Assembly: GCF_900156305.1 (NCBI RefSeq)
Contig: NZ_FTPL01000002.1
Span: 310,001-374,000, forward strand
From: Edaphobacillus lindanitolerans
GTDB lineage: Bacteria > Bacillota > Bacilli > Bacillales_A > Planococcaceae
Length of the DNA stretch: 64,000 nucleotides
Direction: 5' to 3'
Each line of letters starts with the position of its first letter. Position 1 is the first letter of the stretch. Made by a program: the position numbers and the translations under genes. Under the pieces are notes generated by a model. That model saw only the letters and a program-made list of their open reading frames with translations. It made no database searches and was not told where the DNA came from. Below, piece by piece: positions 29,485 through 38,382 of this stretch.

Positions 29485-30480
29485 TTAAGTACTCTTATAC
29501 AATAAGTGATGGACATACGATTCCAGCCTGAAACGCTCCTGAGGAAGGGCAAATGCTCGATTTCTTTTGAAATGACCATTATAAATTCCATAGTCGTTAA
29601 TGATGCGCATGGCCATTGCCAGATTATCAAGCCCTAAAAACCATCTTACTTCATTACTGAAAATCATTTCTCCTAACAATAAACGATATTCCTGCAGCGT
29701 TGCCAAATGGGCATCTTTGGATATAACTCCGCATAGATTACAGATCCACTGGCCTCGTCCGCGTTGCATGCCAATAACAAAGCAGCCAGGACAGCGTACA
29801 CCCGTCATGATGTCTGCTTTCGCTAAGCCATACCAGTTAAGGTATTTGTCATGAGGTTTTTTCCTGTTAACCAACAGACTATCCCGCATTTTGATGAGTT
29901 GGGGGCGATCCAGTGTTAGGCATCCCGCCTTTTCAAGGTTCTCAAGATGTACCGGGAGTCTGTCAACCGTGATCACCGGTTGAGTGATGGGCGCTCTTTG
30001 CAATACACTTTTGTAACTCGCCATTACTATGGCGCCCTCAACTGGAAGAGGGATGCCGATGGAAGCGAAGTGATTCTCCAGTGCGGCTATGGCTCGGTTG
30101 AGCTGGTCTTCTGGGTTTCGCATTCCTTCCCGTTTTCCGGATTGCATCCGATAAAATTGCCCGGACAGTTCGTCAAAGAATAACTCCCCCGCAATGTTTT
30201 TGATTTCAAGAACCAAAATAAACGCAGGGTGAAGAATGAGAGTGTCTGTTTGGATCGGCGTCATGACACCAGGCAGTTCCACATCCCTCAAGACAATCGG
30301 CCTTTCGCGCATCCTCGCTTCGGCCATGAAGAAATCCGCCCGCTTTTCGCCGGCATATCCCGCAAGCCGATTCCGGCAATCTTGCCGGATCCGACCCCTT
30401 TGTTCATGCCGGGCGGGCACACGCGACTGGAGAACGGCAAGTGCCGTGAGCCGTTCCGGGACTTCCCTTCTCGATTTCAT
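29485..30480 (-). CDS. NERD-domain nuclease-like protein with zinc ribbon (copy A)
   Basis: 331 residues. The nuclease-related domain (about 45-160) keeps the PD-(D/E)xK-type residues: Asp in IQTDTLIL and Glu-x-Lys in VLEIKNIAGEL. A four-cysteine zinc ribbon follows (CPGC ... CNLC), then a helical C-terminal region. No membrane segment. G+C is visibly lower than in the flanking genes. The gene interrupts the spoIVFA-minD adjacency seen in B. subtilis, and a 12-13-unit tandem array lies 65 bases beyond its stop. The ATG at 30480 has AAAGGGG nine bases upstream; an ATG three codons earlier is too close to it. Function unknown; a DNA-processing role is likely from the fold. Confidence 0.8.
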   Translation of the reverse strand: MKSRREVPERLTALAVLQSRVPARHEQRGRIRQDCRNRLAGYAGEKRADFFMAEARMRERPIVLRDVELPGVMTPIQTDTLILHPAFILVLEIKNIAGELFFDELSGQFYRMQSGKREGMRNPEDQLNRAIAALENHFASIGIPLPVEGAIVMASYKSVLQRAPITQPVITVDRLPVHLENLEKAGCLTLDRPQLIKMRDSLLVNRKKPHDKYLNWYGLAKADIMTGVRCPGCFVIGMQRGRGQWICNLCGVISKDAHLATLQEYRLLLGEMIFSNEVRWFLGLDNLAMAMRIINDYGIYNGHFKRNRAFALPQERFRLESYVHHLLYKST

Positions 30481-30625
30481 TCCCTCCATCCCCTTTCACT
30501 ACATGACAAAACTCGTATTCACTCCATGTTCAAGCTGCCTGCCCAAAAACTCTCCTCCACCCGATACTGAAGCGTCCATTCCCCCTATGATGGAACCCCC
30601 ATTCACCCCCGCTCCCTCTAAACAA

Positions 30626-30668
30626 CAAAAACCCCCGCCGCATGCTCAAAAAGCATGCGATGGGGGTC
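30626..30668 (-). terminator. Terminator of the mreBCD-minCD operon
   Basis: CCCCC-at-CGCATGC / GCATGCG-gc-GGGGG stem with a seven-base loop, then TTTTT on the minus strand, beyond the minD stop. Confidence 0.88.
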
Positions 30669-30733
30669 GCTGTTCAATCCTTGCCTCATCTATTATACTG
30701 CAATCATTTCCCGGGAAACCCGCTGCCTGCCAA

Positions 30734-31534
30734 TCACTTGGAGAACAGGGATTTCAGCTTGCCGAAGAATCCTTTTTGCTTGTCGTCCATCGACATGAGC
30801 GGGACGGATTCGCCGAGGATGCGGCGGGCGATGTTGCGGTAGCCGATGGCGGCCCGGTTGGACGGGTCCATGACGACCGGTTCGCCTTTGTTCGAGGAAG
30901 AGATGACATTTTCGTCGTCCATGACGATGCCGAGCAGGTCGATCGACAGGTGGGTCGTAATGTCGTTCACATCGAGCGCTTCGCCGGTGTCCATGAGGTG
31001 ACGCCGGATCCGGTTGATGATGAGCTTCGGCGGCTCGATGCCCTCTTCCTGTTCGAGAAGTCCGATGATGCGGTCGGCGTCCCGGACGGCGGAGATTTCC
31101 GGCGTCGTGACGACGATCGCGCGGTCAGCACCGGCTACGGCGTTTTTGTATCCTTGTTCAATGCCGGCCGGGCAGTCAATCAGAACAAAGTCATATTCGC
31201 GCTTGAGTTCGGTGACCAGTTCCTTCATCTGCTCCGGCGAGACGGCGAGTTTGTCGGTAGTCTGCGCGGCAGGCAGAAGGAAGAGTCGGTCGTCGAACCG
31301 CTTGTCTTTGACGAGTGCCTGGTTGACCCGGCAGCGGCCTTCGACGACGTCGACGAGATCATAGATGATCCGGTTCTCGAGTCCGAGAACGACGTCCAGG
31401 TTGCGCAGGCCGATATCGGTGTCGATGAGGCAGACTTTCTTGCCTTGAAGGGCCAATGCAGTCCCAAGGTTGGCGGTCGTCGTCGTTTTGCCGACGCCCC
31501 CCTTCCCTGATGTCACAACGATGGCTTCTCCCAC
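30734..31534 (-). CDS. minD: Septum site-determining ATPase MinD
   Basis: Membrane-bound ATPase that recruits MinC to block polar division. 266 residues: deviant Walker A GKGGVGKTTTT, Walker B-type VLIDCPAGIEQG, and the C-terminal amphipathic membrane-targeting helix (KGFFGKLKSLFSK). It starts with GTG at 31534, eight bases after GGAGG; one base separates it from the minC stop. Last gene of the mreBCD-minCD operon. Confidence 0.96.
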   Translation of the reverse strand: MGEAIVVTSGKGGVGKTTTTANLGTALALQGKKVCLIDTDIGLRNLDVVLGLENRIIYDLVDVVEGRCRVNQALVKDKRFDDRLFLLPAAQTTDKLAVSPEQMKELVTELKREYDFVLIDCPAGIEQGYKNAVAGADRAIVVTTPEISAVRDADRIIGLLEQEEGIEPPKLIINRIRRHLMDTGEALDVNDITTHLSIDLLGIVMDDENVISSSNKGEPVVMDPSNRAAIGYRNIARRILGESVPLMSMDDKQKGFFGKLKSLFSK

Positions 31535-31535
31535 A

Positions 31536-32216
31536 TTAGCTTCCTCCCTTGAATGTAGATAGGTTCGGCCTGAGGTTGCGCAGTTCCTGCAGGCGGTCGA
31601 TGGCGATGAAGCCGTTCTGGTGGATGTATGCACATTCCATCTCCGGGCTTTCGGACAGAACGGTCAGTTCGTCCGTCATCGTTTCTATTTTATCGGCAAT
31701 CATCAAATGGGTCGCTTCAAGCCAAGAGGCCGCGATGACTGCGTCATGATTGCCGCCCGCACCGGCATGGGCAATGCCCTTCAGCCGGCCGAGCACGAAA
31801 ATATTGCCGTTCGCAATGGCCTTTCCGTTCGGGTTGATGTCCCCGATGATGACCAGGTCGCCGTCCGCCTTGACGATTTGTCCGGAGCGGATGATTCCGA
31901 CATAGGTCTCCGATTGGCTCTCGATGATCCGGCGGTTGCATTCCTCCATCCGGATCACGTCACTCTGCACTTTCGACACACGGAGATGGGGGGACTCCTG
32001 AACAATGCCGATCAGCTCCTTCACCTGGTCATCGGTGCAGTATCGGTTGCCGAGGTGGAGCTGGACTTCCGCCATGCCCTCGAGCGCTTCCTCCCCGACT
32101 TTCTGCCCCATTTCGCCGAGCAGTTCGGCATAGGAGCATTGGTCATCAAGGCGCAGTACCAGGCCCGATTTCGTCCCTTTGATCATGACCAGCTGCTTTT
32201 TCGTCATTTGTGTCAC
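31536..32216 (-). CDS. minC: Septum formation inhibitor MinC
   Basis: Inhibits FtsZ assembly together with MinD. 226 residues: an N-terminal FtsZ-interacting domain and a C-terminal beta-helix with the typical RSGQIVKADGDLVIIGDINPNG and GRLKGIAHAGAGGN stretches. The GTG start at 32216 has GGAGGAG at eight bases; an ATG four codons in is less well spaced. Confidence 0.95.
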   Translation of the reverse strand: MTQMTKKQLVMIKGTKSGLVLRLDDQCSYAELLGEMGQKVGEEALEGMAEVQLHLGNRYCTDDQVKELIGIVQESPHLRVSKVQSDVIRMEECNRRIIESQSETYVGIIRSGQIVKADGDLVIIGDINPNGKAIANGNIFVLGRLKGIAHAGAGGNHDAVIAASWLEATHLMIADKIETMTDELTVLSESPEMECAYIHQNGFIAIDRLQELRNLRPNLSTFKGGS

Positions 32217-32235
32217 CCCGCATTCTCCTCCATGT

Positions 32236-32760
32236 TTACGAAATCCCTTCTTTGTTCAGGATGCTTCTCCGGTCGATCAGCATCTTGAACACCCACCCGA
32301 ACATGACCAGGAACACGGCGTTCGCGATCATGGTCGGCAGCAGCCGTGTCTTCAGGAACTCGTCGAAGCCGATCGAGACGAAGCCGATAAGCGTGAAGAA
32401 CGAGTAGAGCGCGGTCTCAAGCAGTGCCACAAGCAAAAGCGAGATGACCGTGACGACGGCGACATGCTGGTGGATATGCTTCACGATCCAGCACGCAAGA
32501 AGGCAGAGCACCGGATACAGAAAGGCGTATAGTCCAATAATATCAATGTGGAACATATCGTACAAGAGTCCAAAGACGATCCCGTAGACGACTGCCCGCT
32601 GCCGGCTGTAGTAGACGCCGACGAAAATGAGGAACATGATCAAAAAGCGCGGAACGAGATAATAGTATTCCCCGCCAATCTCGATCGGTGAAAACAGGCC
32701 GAATACCGGCTCCAAAAAGAACAAAACGACGGCAATGAGCGGAATGGCGAGCCGGATCAT
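32236..32760 (-). CDS. mreD: Rod shape-determining protein MreD
   Basis: 174-residue integral membrane protein of the elongasome with five or six hydrophobic helices (LAIPLIAVVLFFLEPVFG; YLVPRFLIMFLIFVGVYY). The start overlaps the mreC stop (ATGA), as usual for mreC-mreD. Confidence 0.9.
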   Translation of the reverse strand: MIRLAIPLIAVVLFFLEPVFGLFSPIEIGGEYYYLVPRFLIMFLIFVGVYYSRQRAVVYGIVFGLLYDMFHIDIIGLYAFLYPVLCLLACWIVKHIHQHVAVVTVISLLLVALLETALYSFFTLIGFVSIGFDEFLKTRLLPTMIANAVFLVMFGWVFKMLIDRRSILNKEGIS

Positions 32761-33674
32761 GATCCGCTCCCGCCTTCCGCCTCATCCGCCGCTTCGTCCA
32801 TCGCCTCACCCGTATTGCCTGCATCCGAGCCGTCGACCGCCATCGATGTGCGCTTGGCGATGATGACATGCTCGAGCATCGAGAAGTCGGCGGCCGGCTT
32901 GATGTACGCCTGTTTGGTCAACCCGTAGTCCTCCGTCGTCACTTCCGTGATCTCTCCGATCAGGAGGCCTTTCGGGAAAATGCCGCCGAGTCCCGATGAG
33001 ATGACTTTCTGGCCGGGCTTGATGTCGAACGTCGAGTCGATCCGCTTCATGATGAGCTCGTGCCGCTCCGTGTCGTAGCCTTCGATCAGGCCGAACGCCT
33101 CAGGCTTGCCGGTGACGAGTGCGGACACCCGGTAAGTCGGGTCCTGCGTCGCGAGCAGCTGCACGGTGGACGTGAACGGGGTCGTCAGGATAACTTTCCC
33201 GATCAGCCCTTCCGCCGTCATGACCGCCATGTTCTTTTTCACGCCGTGCACTTCCCCGCGGTCGATGACGACTTTTTCTTCCCATTGGTCCGGATTCCGT
33301 GCAAGCACGGTCGCCTGGACCGGCTCATAGTCCCGTAGGTCTTCTTCTTTGCCGAGGGCCTTGCGGAGCCTGTCGTTCTCCAGCCGGACATCACTCAGCT
33401 CCGCCTGGACAGAGGCATATTCCGCCAGCCGGGACTTCAGCCGCTTGTTCTCCTCGTACGTGTTCAGGAGGAGGTCCACGTCGTCGATCAAATCCGTTAT
33501 GTATTGCGCCGGCTTCGAAAAGACGGACTGTCCGAAGCCGACTGCATCTTTTACAATCTGTTCGGGGACGCTCGCGTTTTCCCGGTCTTTCAGCGTGAAG
33601 AAGATCAATGCCACGAGGACGATGACACCGACGAGAAGGAGGATCAGCCGTTTGTTCGTGAAAAACTGCGGCAT
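32757..33674 (-). CDS. mreC: Rod shape-determining protein MreC
   Basis: 305 residues: an N-terminal transmembrane helix (LILLLVGVIVLVALIFFTL), a coiled coil (about 70-115), then the two extracytoplasmic beta-barrel domains with VIDRGEVHGVKKNMAVMT and VISSGLGGIFPKGLLIG. It links MreB to cell-wall synthases outside the membrane. Confidence 0.95.
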   Translation of the reverse strand: MPQFFTNKRLILLLVGVIVLVALIFFTLKDRENASVPEQIVKDAVGFGQSVFSKPAQYITDLIDDVDLLLNTYEENKRLKSRLAEYASVQAELSDVRLENDRLRKALGKEEDLRDYEPVQATVLARNPDQWEEKVVIDRGEVHGVKKNMAVMTAEGLIGKVILTTPFTSTVQLLATQDPTYRVSALVTGKPEAFGLIEGYDTERHELIMKRIDSTFDIKPGQKVISSGLGGIFPKGLLIGEITEVTTEDYGLTKQAYIKPAADFSMLEHVIIAKRTSMAVDGSDAGNTGEAMDEAADEAEGGSGS

Positions 33675-33692
33675 GTTGCCGTCCCTCCTAGA

Positions 33693-34709
33693 TTATCTGG
33701 CTTGCTGTTTCTTGATGACGTCGAAGTTGTCGAGTGCCTTGCCCGTACCGATGGCCACGCAGTCGAGCGGATCGTCCGCGATGAAGACCGGCATGTTCGT
33801 CTGCTCGGAGATGACTTTGTCCAGGTTGCTCAGGAGTGCGCCCCCGCCCGTCAGGACGATGCCGCGTTCCATGACGTCCGCGGACAGTTCCGGAGGGGTC
33901 GTCTCGAGCGTCTTCTTCACCCCGTCCACGATGGCCGTGATGGCTTCCTTGAGCGCTTCCGCGATTTCCTCGGACGAGATTTCGATCGTCTTCGGAAGAC
34001 CCGTCAGCAAGTCGCGGCCGCGGATTTCCATCTTCTCCGGCTTGTCCGCCACTTTCGCCGAACCGATCTCAATCTTGATCTGCTCTGCGGTGCGTTCGCC
34101 GATCGTCAGGTTATACGTCTTGCGGATGTACGTGATGATCGCCCCGTCCATCGCGTCGCCGCCGACGCGGATCGATTCGCTCGTCACGATGCCGCCGAGG
34201 GAAATGACTGCAACTTCGGTTGTACCGCCACCGATATCGACGACCATGCTGCCCGTAGGTTCCCACACCGGCAGATTCGCTCCGATCGCAGCGGCGAACG
34301 GCTCTTCGATCGTGAAGGCATCCTTCGCGCCCGCATGGCGGGAAGCATCGATGACCGCACGCTGTTCGACAGACGTGATGCCATACGGCACACAGATCAT
34401 GACATTCGGCTTTTTCCATGATCCGCCGGAGGCTTTCTGCGCCTCTTTCAAATAGTACTCAATCATTTTCGTCGTAGTTTCAAAGTCTGCGATGACGCCG
34501 TCTTTCATCGGACGCGTGGCGACGATCGAGCCCGGCGTCCGGCCGATCATGTTCTTTGCATCGTTACCAACGGCAACGATGTCTCCCGTCTGAACATTTT
34601 TGGCAACGACCGACGGTTCCCTGAGGACAATTCCCTTACCCTTGATGAAAACTAGTGTATTTGCGGTGCCGAGGTCGATCCCGACATCTTTCGATCCCAA
34701 TCCAAACAC
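33693..34709 (-). CDS. mreB: Actin-like cell-shape protein MreB
   Basis: 338 residues. The phosphate-binding loops [12 protein letters not shown] and [18 protein letters not shown] and the adenosine motif [14 protein letters not shown] are intact. The GTG at 34709 is chosen because AAAGGGAG lies seven bases before it and the protein then begins [13 protein letters not shown], as in homologues; the open frame begins seven codons further upstream. First gene of mreBCD-minCD. Confidence 0.96.
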   Translation of the reverse strand: MFGLGSKDVGIDLGTANTLVFIKGKGIVLREPSVVAKNVQTGDIVAVGNDAKNMIGRTPGSIVATRPMKDGVIADFETTTKMIEYYLKEAQKASGGSWKKPNVMICVPYGITSVEQRAVIDASRHAGAKDAFTIEEPFAAAIGANLPVWEPTGSMVVDIGGGTTEVAVISLGGIVTSESIRVGGDAMDGAIITYIRKTYNLTIGERTAEQIKIEIGSAKVADKPEKMEIRGRDLLTGLPKTIEISSEEIAEALKEAITAIVDGVKKTLETTPPELSADVMERGIVLTGGGALLSNLDKVISEQTNMPVFIADDPLDCVAIGTGKALDNFDVIKKQQAR

Positions 34710-34767
34710 GGTTTTACTCCCTTTCTGCACGGCCGTCTAATGTCGCCGGTTTCAAATCATACACATC

Positions 34768-34797
34768 ATTATAACGGAAATCGTGCGAAAGTGGCAA
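34768..34797 (-). promoter_or_regulatory. Sigma-A promoter of mreBCD-minCD
   Basis: Minus-strand TTGCCA (34797-34792), 18-base spacer, perfect TATAAT (34773-34768), directly after the radC stop. Confidence 0.7.
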
Positions 34798-34799
34798 TG

Positions 34800-35495
34800 T
34801 TATATGAAGTCACCTTCTTTGAGACTGAGAAACTGGTGATCGCCGATAATCAAATGGTCGAGCAGGTCGATCCCGACGATCCGCCCCGCCTCCGCCAGGC
34901 GCTTCGTCACCTCGATGTCTTCCGGGCTCGGCGCCGGGTTTCCGCTCGGGTGGTTGTGCGCACAGATGATCGACGCCGCCGAGCGCTTCACCGCCTCGCG
35001 GAACACTTCACGAGGATGGACGATCGATGAGTTCAGGCTGCCGATGAAAATCGTGCTCTTATGCAGAACTTCGTTTTTCACATTCAGGAACAGCGCGACA
35101 AAATGCTCCTGGGTCAGTGAAGCCATGTCCGGCATGAGGTAGGCCGCCGCGTCTTCCGGAGACCGGATGACATACCGGTCATTCGACTGCTTCCTCGCCA
35201 GCCGCTTGCCGAGCTCGACCGCGGCCAGGAGCTGGACCGCCTTCGCCTCCCCGACCCCTTTGACCGACGTCATCTCCTCGACCGTCGCATGCTGCAGGTC
35301 CTGAATCTTGTCGTAGAACCCGATCACCCGGTTGGCAATCTGCAGCACGGATTCCGACCGGGTGCCGCTCCTGAGGAGGATGGCGATCAGTTCCTGGTTG
35401 GACAGGCTTTCCGCACCTTGCCGGAGAAGCCGCTCCCGCGGCCGGTCGGCGATGTGCAGCTCGCTGATCTTCGGCACATACAGATCCAGCGTCAT
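34800..35495 (-). CDS. radC: RadC-family JAB/MPN-domain protein
   Basis: 231 residues: an N-terminal helix-hairpin-helix region (VKGVGEAKAVQLLAAVELG) and a C-terminal JAMM metalloprotease-like fold with HNHPSGNPAPSPED. Widely conserved beside maf and mreB, but its cellular role is unresolved; the old radiation-resistance link is not accepted. The start overlaps the maf stop by four bases. Confidence 0.93.
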   Translation of the reverse strand: MTLDLYVPKISELHIADRPRERLLRQGAESLSNQELIAILLRSGTRSESVLQIANRVIGFYDKIQDLQHATVEEMTSVKGVGEAKAVQLLAAVELGKRLARKQSNDRYVIRSPEDAAAYLMPDMASLTQEHFVALFLNVKNEVLHKSTIFIGSLNSSIVHPREVFREAVKRSAASIICAHNHPSGNPAPSPEDIEVTKRLAEAGRIVGIDLLDHLIIGDHQFLSLKEGDFI

Positions 35496-36100
35496 GGCTC
35501 GTCCTTCCCGGGTTCCCGCGCGATGATGCCCATTTCGTCCAGTTCACGGAATACGTCTGCGACCGGCAGGCCGACGACGGCATGGTAGTCGCCACGGATT
35601 TCATTCACGAACAGCGCGCCGCCCGTCTGGATCCCGTACGCCCCCGCCTTGTCGAGCGGATCTCCGGACGACACATAGGCATCGATGAGCCGGTCCGGAA
35701 TCTCGCGAAATGCCACTTCGGTGCTTTTGCCGAAAGTCCGTGCTTCGTTTCCGTCAATGATGCAGACGCCCGTCGAAACGGAATGTGTCCGGCCCGACAG
35801 CTCCTTTAGGTAAACCCGCGCTTCCTCCGGTCCGGACGGCTTTCCATACACGCTCCCCCCGAGATGGACGACGGTGTCAGAGCCGATCACGACGGCGTCC
35901 GGAACCTCTGCAGCGGCGGTTTCGGCTTTGAGGGACGCCAGGCGGACCGAGTAGTCAGCCGGCGTCTCCCCTTCCCTGATCGGCGGTTCGAACACATCCG
36001 TCGCCAAAACATTGAACGGGATCCCGGCGAGTTCGAGCAGTTCACGTCTTCTTGGCGATCCGGATGCGAGGATCACCGGCTTGGTCGTCTTGAATTTCAT
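35492..36100 (-). CDS. maf: Maf-like nucleoside triphosphate pyrophosphatase
   Basis: 202 residues. The family motifs are ILASGSPRRRELLELAGI at the N-terminus, VVIGSDTVVHLGG, and DKAGAYGIQTGGALFV. The enzymes hydrolyse dTTP/UTP and modified nucleotides; B. subtilis Maf also affects septation in competent cells. Upstream of radC as in B. subtilis. Confidence 0.95.
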   Translation of the reverse strand: MKFKTTKPVILASGSPRRRELLELAGIPFNVLATDVFEPPIREGETPADYSVRLASLKAETAAAEVPDAVVIGSDTVVHLGGSVYGKPSGPEEARVYLKELSGRTHSVSTGVCIIDGNEARTFGKSTEVAFREIPDRLIDAYVSSGDPLDKAGAYGIQTGGALFVNEIRGDYHAVVGLPVADVFRELDEMGIIAREPGKDEP

Positions 36101-36194
36101 TGTTCATTCCCCCTTCGTTGCTATGCGTCCATCATAGCCGAAAGCAACAAAACGGGAAATTGTCCATTTTTCATTTTTGGGCAAGAAAAGGGCT

Positions 36195-36860
36195 TCAAAA
36201 TTCAATTTTGAGACAGCCGGAATTCGGCACATAATGGCTGATCAGCTGCAGCCGGATGACCCCGATTTCTCCTGAAATCTGCTCAACGGCGGTGATATTC
36301 TGATTCCAGTCCTTCGGCAGGCCGGCAGCCTGTGCGGCGTCTTCAAATTTCAAACTTGCGGGTTCCTTCGCAGCCAGCAAAACCGGCAGTTTCCCTTCCC
36401 CCTCTGGCGGGCAGGCCGCCGCATCCAGTGTGAACGGCTTGACGAACGTGTCGGCAGTCAGCGCGTCCTTCGCTTCGGAATCGGTCAGGTGGACGGATGA
36501 CCACAGGTAAAACTTGTCACCGACCGGGAAAATCGCCGCATTGCGCAGATTCGCATCGGCCGCCAGGAACGACTGTGCCGCCTCCCCCGTCGAAAACATG
36601 CCGTGCTGGACGGCAAAGAACGCGGTCCGCCGGTTCGCGGTCGGCTCTCCGGCTGCATCCCCTTTCTTTCCGGCCTCCCCCTTTTCCGGTTTCGCCGGCG
36701 CATCCACGGGAACCGTGTCATCCCCCTTCGCCTTGCTGCCCTGACCGTCCCCCGACATGACGATGAACCCGAACAGGAGCACGCCGCCGATCCCCATGAG
36801 GAACCCGTGGAAGACGGCCATGGCGAGTGCGCCCGTCGTATATTTCTTTTTGAACCGCAT
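36195..36860 (-). CDS. Membrane protein in the spoIIB position (SPOR-like)
   Basis: 221 residues: a short basic cytoplasmic end (MRFKKKYTTG), one transmembrane helix (LAMAVFHGFLMGIGGVLLFGFIVM), a Lys/Glu/Ala-rich linker and a C-terminal domain beginning AFFAVQHGMFSTGEAAQSFLA, which has the look of a SPOR/SpoIIB fold (AVQ.G.F.....A). It lies between comC and maf, where B. subtilis has spoIIB, a septal peptidoglycan protein of sporulation. Identification as SpoIIB is by position and architecture, not by strong sequence similarity. Confidence 0.6.
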   Translation of the reverse strand: MRFKKKYTTGALAMAVFHGFLMGIGGVLLFGFIVMSGDGQGSKAKGDDTVPVDAPAKPEKGEAGKKGDAAGEPTANRRTAFFAVQHGMFSTGEAAQSFLAADANLRNAAIFPVGDKFYLWSSVHLTDSEAKDALTADTFVKPFTLDAAACPPEGEGKLPVLLAAKEPASLKFEDAAQAAGLPKDWNQNITAVEQISGEIGVIRLQLISHYVPNSGCLKIEF

Positions 36861-36900
36861 GAGACCACCCCTTTATAGGCGAAGATACCATTCGGCCCAT

Positions 36901-36931
36901 GAAAAAGGACAAGACGTTTGTCGTCTTGTCC
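36901..36931 (-). terminator. Terminator of the type IV pilus operon
   Basis: GGACAAGACG / CGTCTTGTCC stem with a five-base loop, then TTTTTC on the minus strand, 16 bases after the comC stop. Confidence 0.88.
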
Positions 36932-36946
36932 ACAAAAGATATCGGG

Positions 36947-37702
36947 TTAAAAGAACAGATTTACATACGAGCCGACAATCCGGCCGCCATACAGATAGGC
37001 GACCGCCGCACCGAGCGCGATCCACGGGCCGAACGGGATCGGCGTCCGCCGCCCTTTCCCCTGACGCCTCAGATGAAGGAATCCCATAATCGCCCCGACG
37101 AGCGCGGCGATGAACAGCGACACGAACGAGTGCACGGTGCCGAGCACGAGCCCGATCACGACATACAGCTTGATGTCCCCTCCGCCCATCCCGCCCTTTG
37201 ACACGACCGCCGTCAGCAGGAGCACTCCCGGCAGCACGACGGCCGCCACCGCACTGTCCCACCCCGGTTCGAGCGGGAAGACCAGACGGAGCAACAGGAG
37301 CGGAATTCCGAACAGGAGAAGGATTTTGTCGGGAATGAGCATGTAGGCAAGATCCGACACCGTGATGATGACGAGAAGCGACATGAAGAGCAGCGCGATG
37401 ATCAATTCACCGGAAAAGCCGAACCGCAAATAGCTGAGGGCGAACGCGACGCCCGTCAACAGCTCCATCACCGGATAGGTCCAGTGAATTGCCGAGCCGC
37501 ACTCCCGGCATTGCCCCTTCAGCCAGACGAATGAAAAAAAGGGGACGAGGTCGGCCGCCGTCAGCCGCCTGCCGCAGTTCGGACAGTGCGACGGCGGGGC
37601 GACGACCGACTCGCCCTTCGGCACGCGCAGCCCGACCACATTGAAGAACGAGCCGAACACGAGGCCATAGATGAAGAACAGGACCGCCCACAGCCACGTC
37701 AT
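36947..37702 (-). CDS. comC: Prepilin leader peptidase/N-methyltransferase
   Basis: Cleaves and methylates type IV prepilins (A24 aspartic protease, membrane). 251 residues: N-terminal zinc/cysteine methyltransferase loop (CPNC ... CREC), catalytic Asp in SDLAYMLIPD and in the GGGDIKL motif, eight hydrophobic helices. It is positioned like B. subtilis comC but is here the last gene of a full pilus operon, so it should serve both the pilus and any competence pseudopilus. Confidence 0.95.
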   Translation of the reverse strand: MTWLWAVLFFIYGLVFGSFFNVVGLRVPKGESVVAPPSHCPNCGRRLTAADLVPFFSFVWLKGQCRECGSAIHWTYPVMELLTGVAFALSYLRFGFSGELIIALLFMSLLVIITVSDLAYMLIPDKILLLFGIPLLLLRLVFPLEPGWDSAVAAVVLPGVLLLTAVVSKGGMGGGDIKLYVVIGLVLGTVHSFVSLFIAALVGAIMGFLHLRRQGKGRRTPIPFGPWIALGAAVAYLYGGRIVGSYVNLFF

Positions 37703-38382
37703 TGCCCGGCCCCCTGTTCCGTATCGTCTTCAAATGGGAACGGATCTTCTTTCTGCGAGGCCGGCGGAGCCGGGACCTTCGGAACTTCACCCCGGAGCGA
37801 CTCGAGATCCGGCCGATAGAACGACGAGAACGTGACCTCGAGGGAAATCGGCTCTTCTTCCTGGGCCTCATCGACCTTTTCCGGAGGACCGGCGAAGGAG
37901 ATGGAATCCATCACCGTGATGCGGTCCATCCGTTCCACTTCTTCGATGAACGTGGCAATGCCCTCATAATCCGCAGACAGGATCGTGACGGTCGTCAGGA
38001 GTTCCTGCACGTTTTCTACTCCTTCCGGCGGGTTTTCGATGACCATCTCGCCTGTCGTGAAGGCGACATTCTCGATTTCCGTACCGGAAACAGTCTCCGC
38101 TTCACCAAGCCGTAGGAGGATGGTCTCCTCGACCGGTTCGACCGGGACCTTGCGCTGGTGCGGAAGGGAGCTCGCAGGCTCGCGATCCTCATCCGGCGTT
38201 GCCTGCTGCTGGAGGGTGGACAGCACCTGGCGCTCCGCCTGCATATTGTCCTGCGACTGCTGCAGCTGCTCGCGCGCAGGCTCGAACAGCAGGTAATACG
38301 AATATAGAAGGAGTGAGATGAAGAACAGGATCGACAGCACGAGCAGGATCGTCTCTTTCCGGTTCAGGTTCAGCCGGTTCAT
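37699..38382 (-). CDS. pilO: PilO-like type IV pilus alignment protein
   Basis: 227 residues: one N-terminal transmembrane helix (TILLVLSILFFISLLLYSYY), a coiled-coil segment (about 35-65) and a small ferredoxin-like domain (VTILSADYEGIATFIEEVERMDR). An acidic Pro/Glu-rich tail follows. Overlaps comC and pilN by four bases each; assignment rests on order and topology, as PilO sequences diverge strongly. Confidence 0.82.
   Translation of the reverse strand: MNRLNLNRKETILLVLSILFFISLLLYSYYLLFEPAREQLQQSQDNMQAERQVLSTLQQQATPDEDREPASSLPHQRKVPVEPVEETILLRLGEAETVSGTEIENVAFTTGEMVIENPPEGVENVQELLTTVTILSADYEGIATFIEEVERMDRITVMDSISFAGPPEKVDEAQEEEPISLEVTFSSFYRPDLESLRGEVPKVPAPPASQKEDPFPFEDDTEQGAGQ

Noticed and set aside
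30481-30733. Additional repeat array upstream of NERD copy A
   Set aside because: Scattered TGAA-type words occur on the minus strand but with no constant period; only the minD terminator is supported there.
30236-31510. 424-codon plus-strand frame opposite minD and the NERD gene
   Set aside because: Overlaps minD completely in antisense; product has no domain and no start signal.
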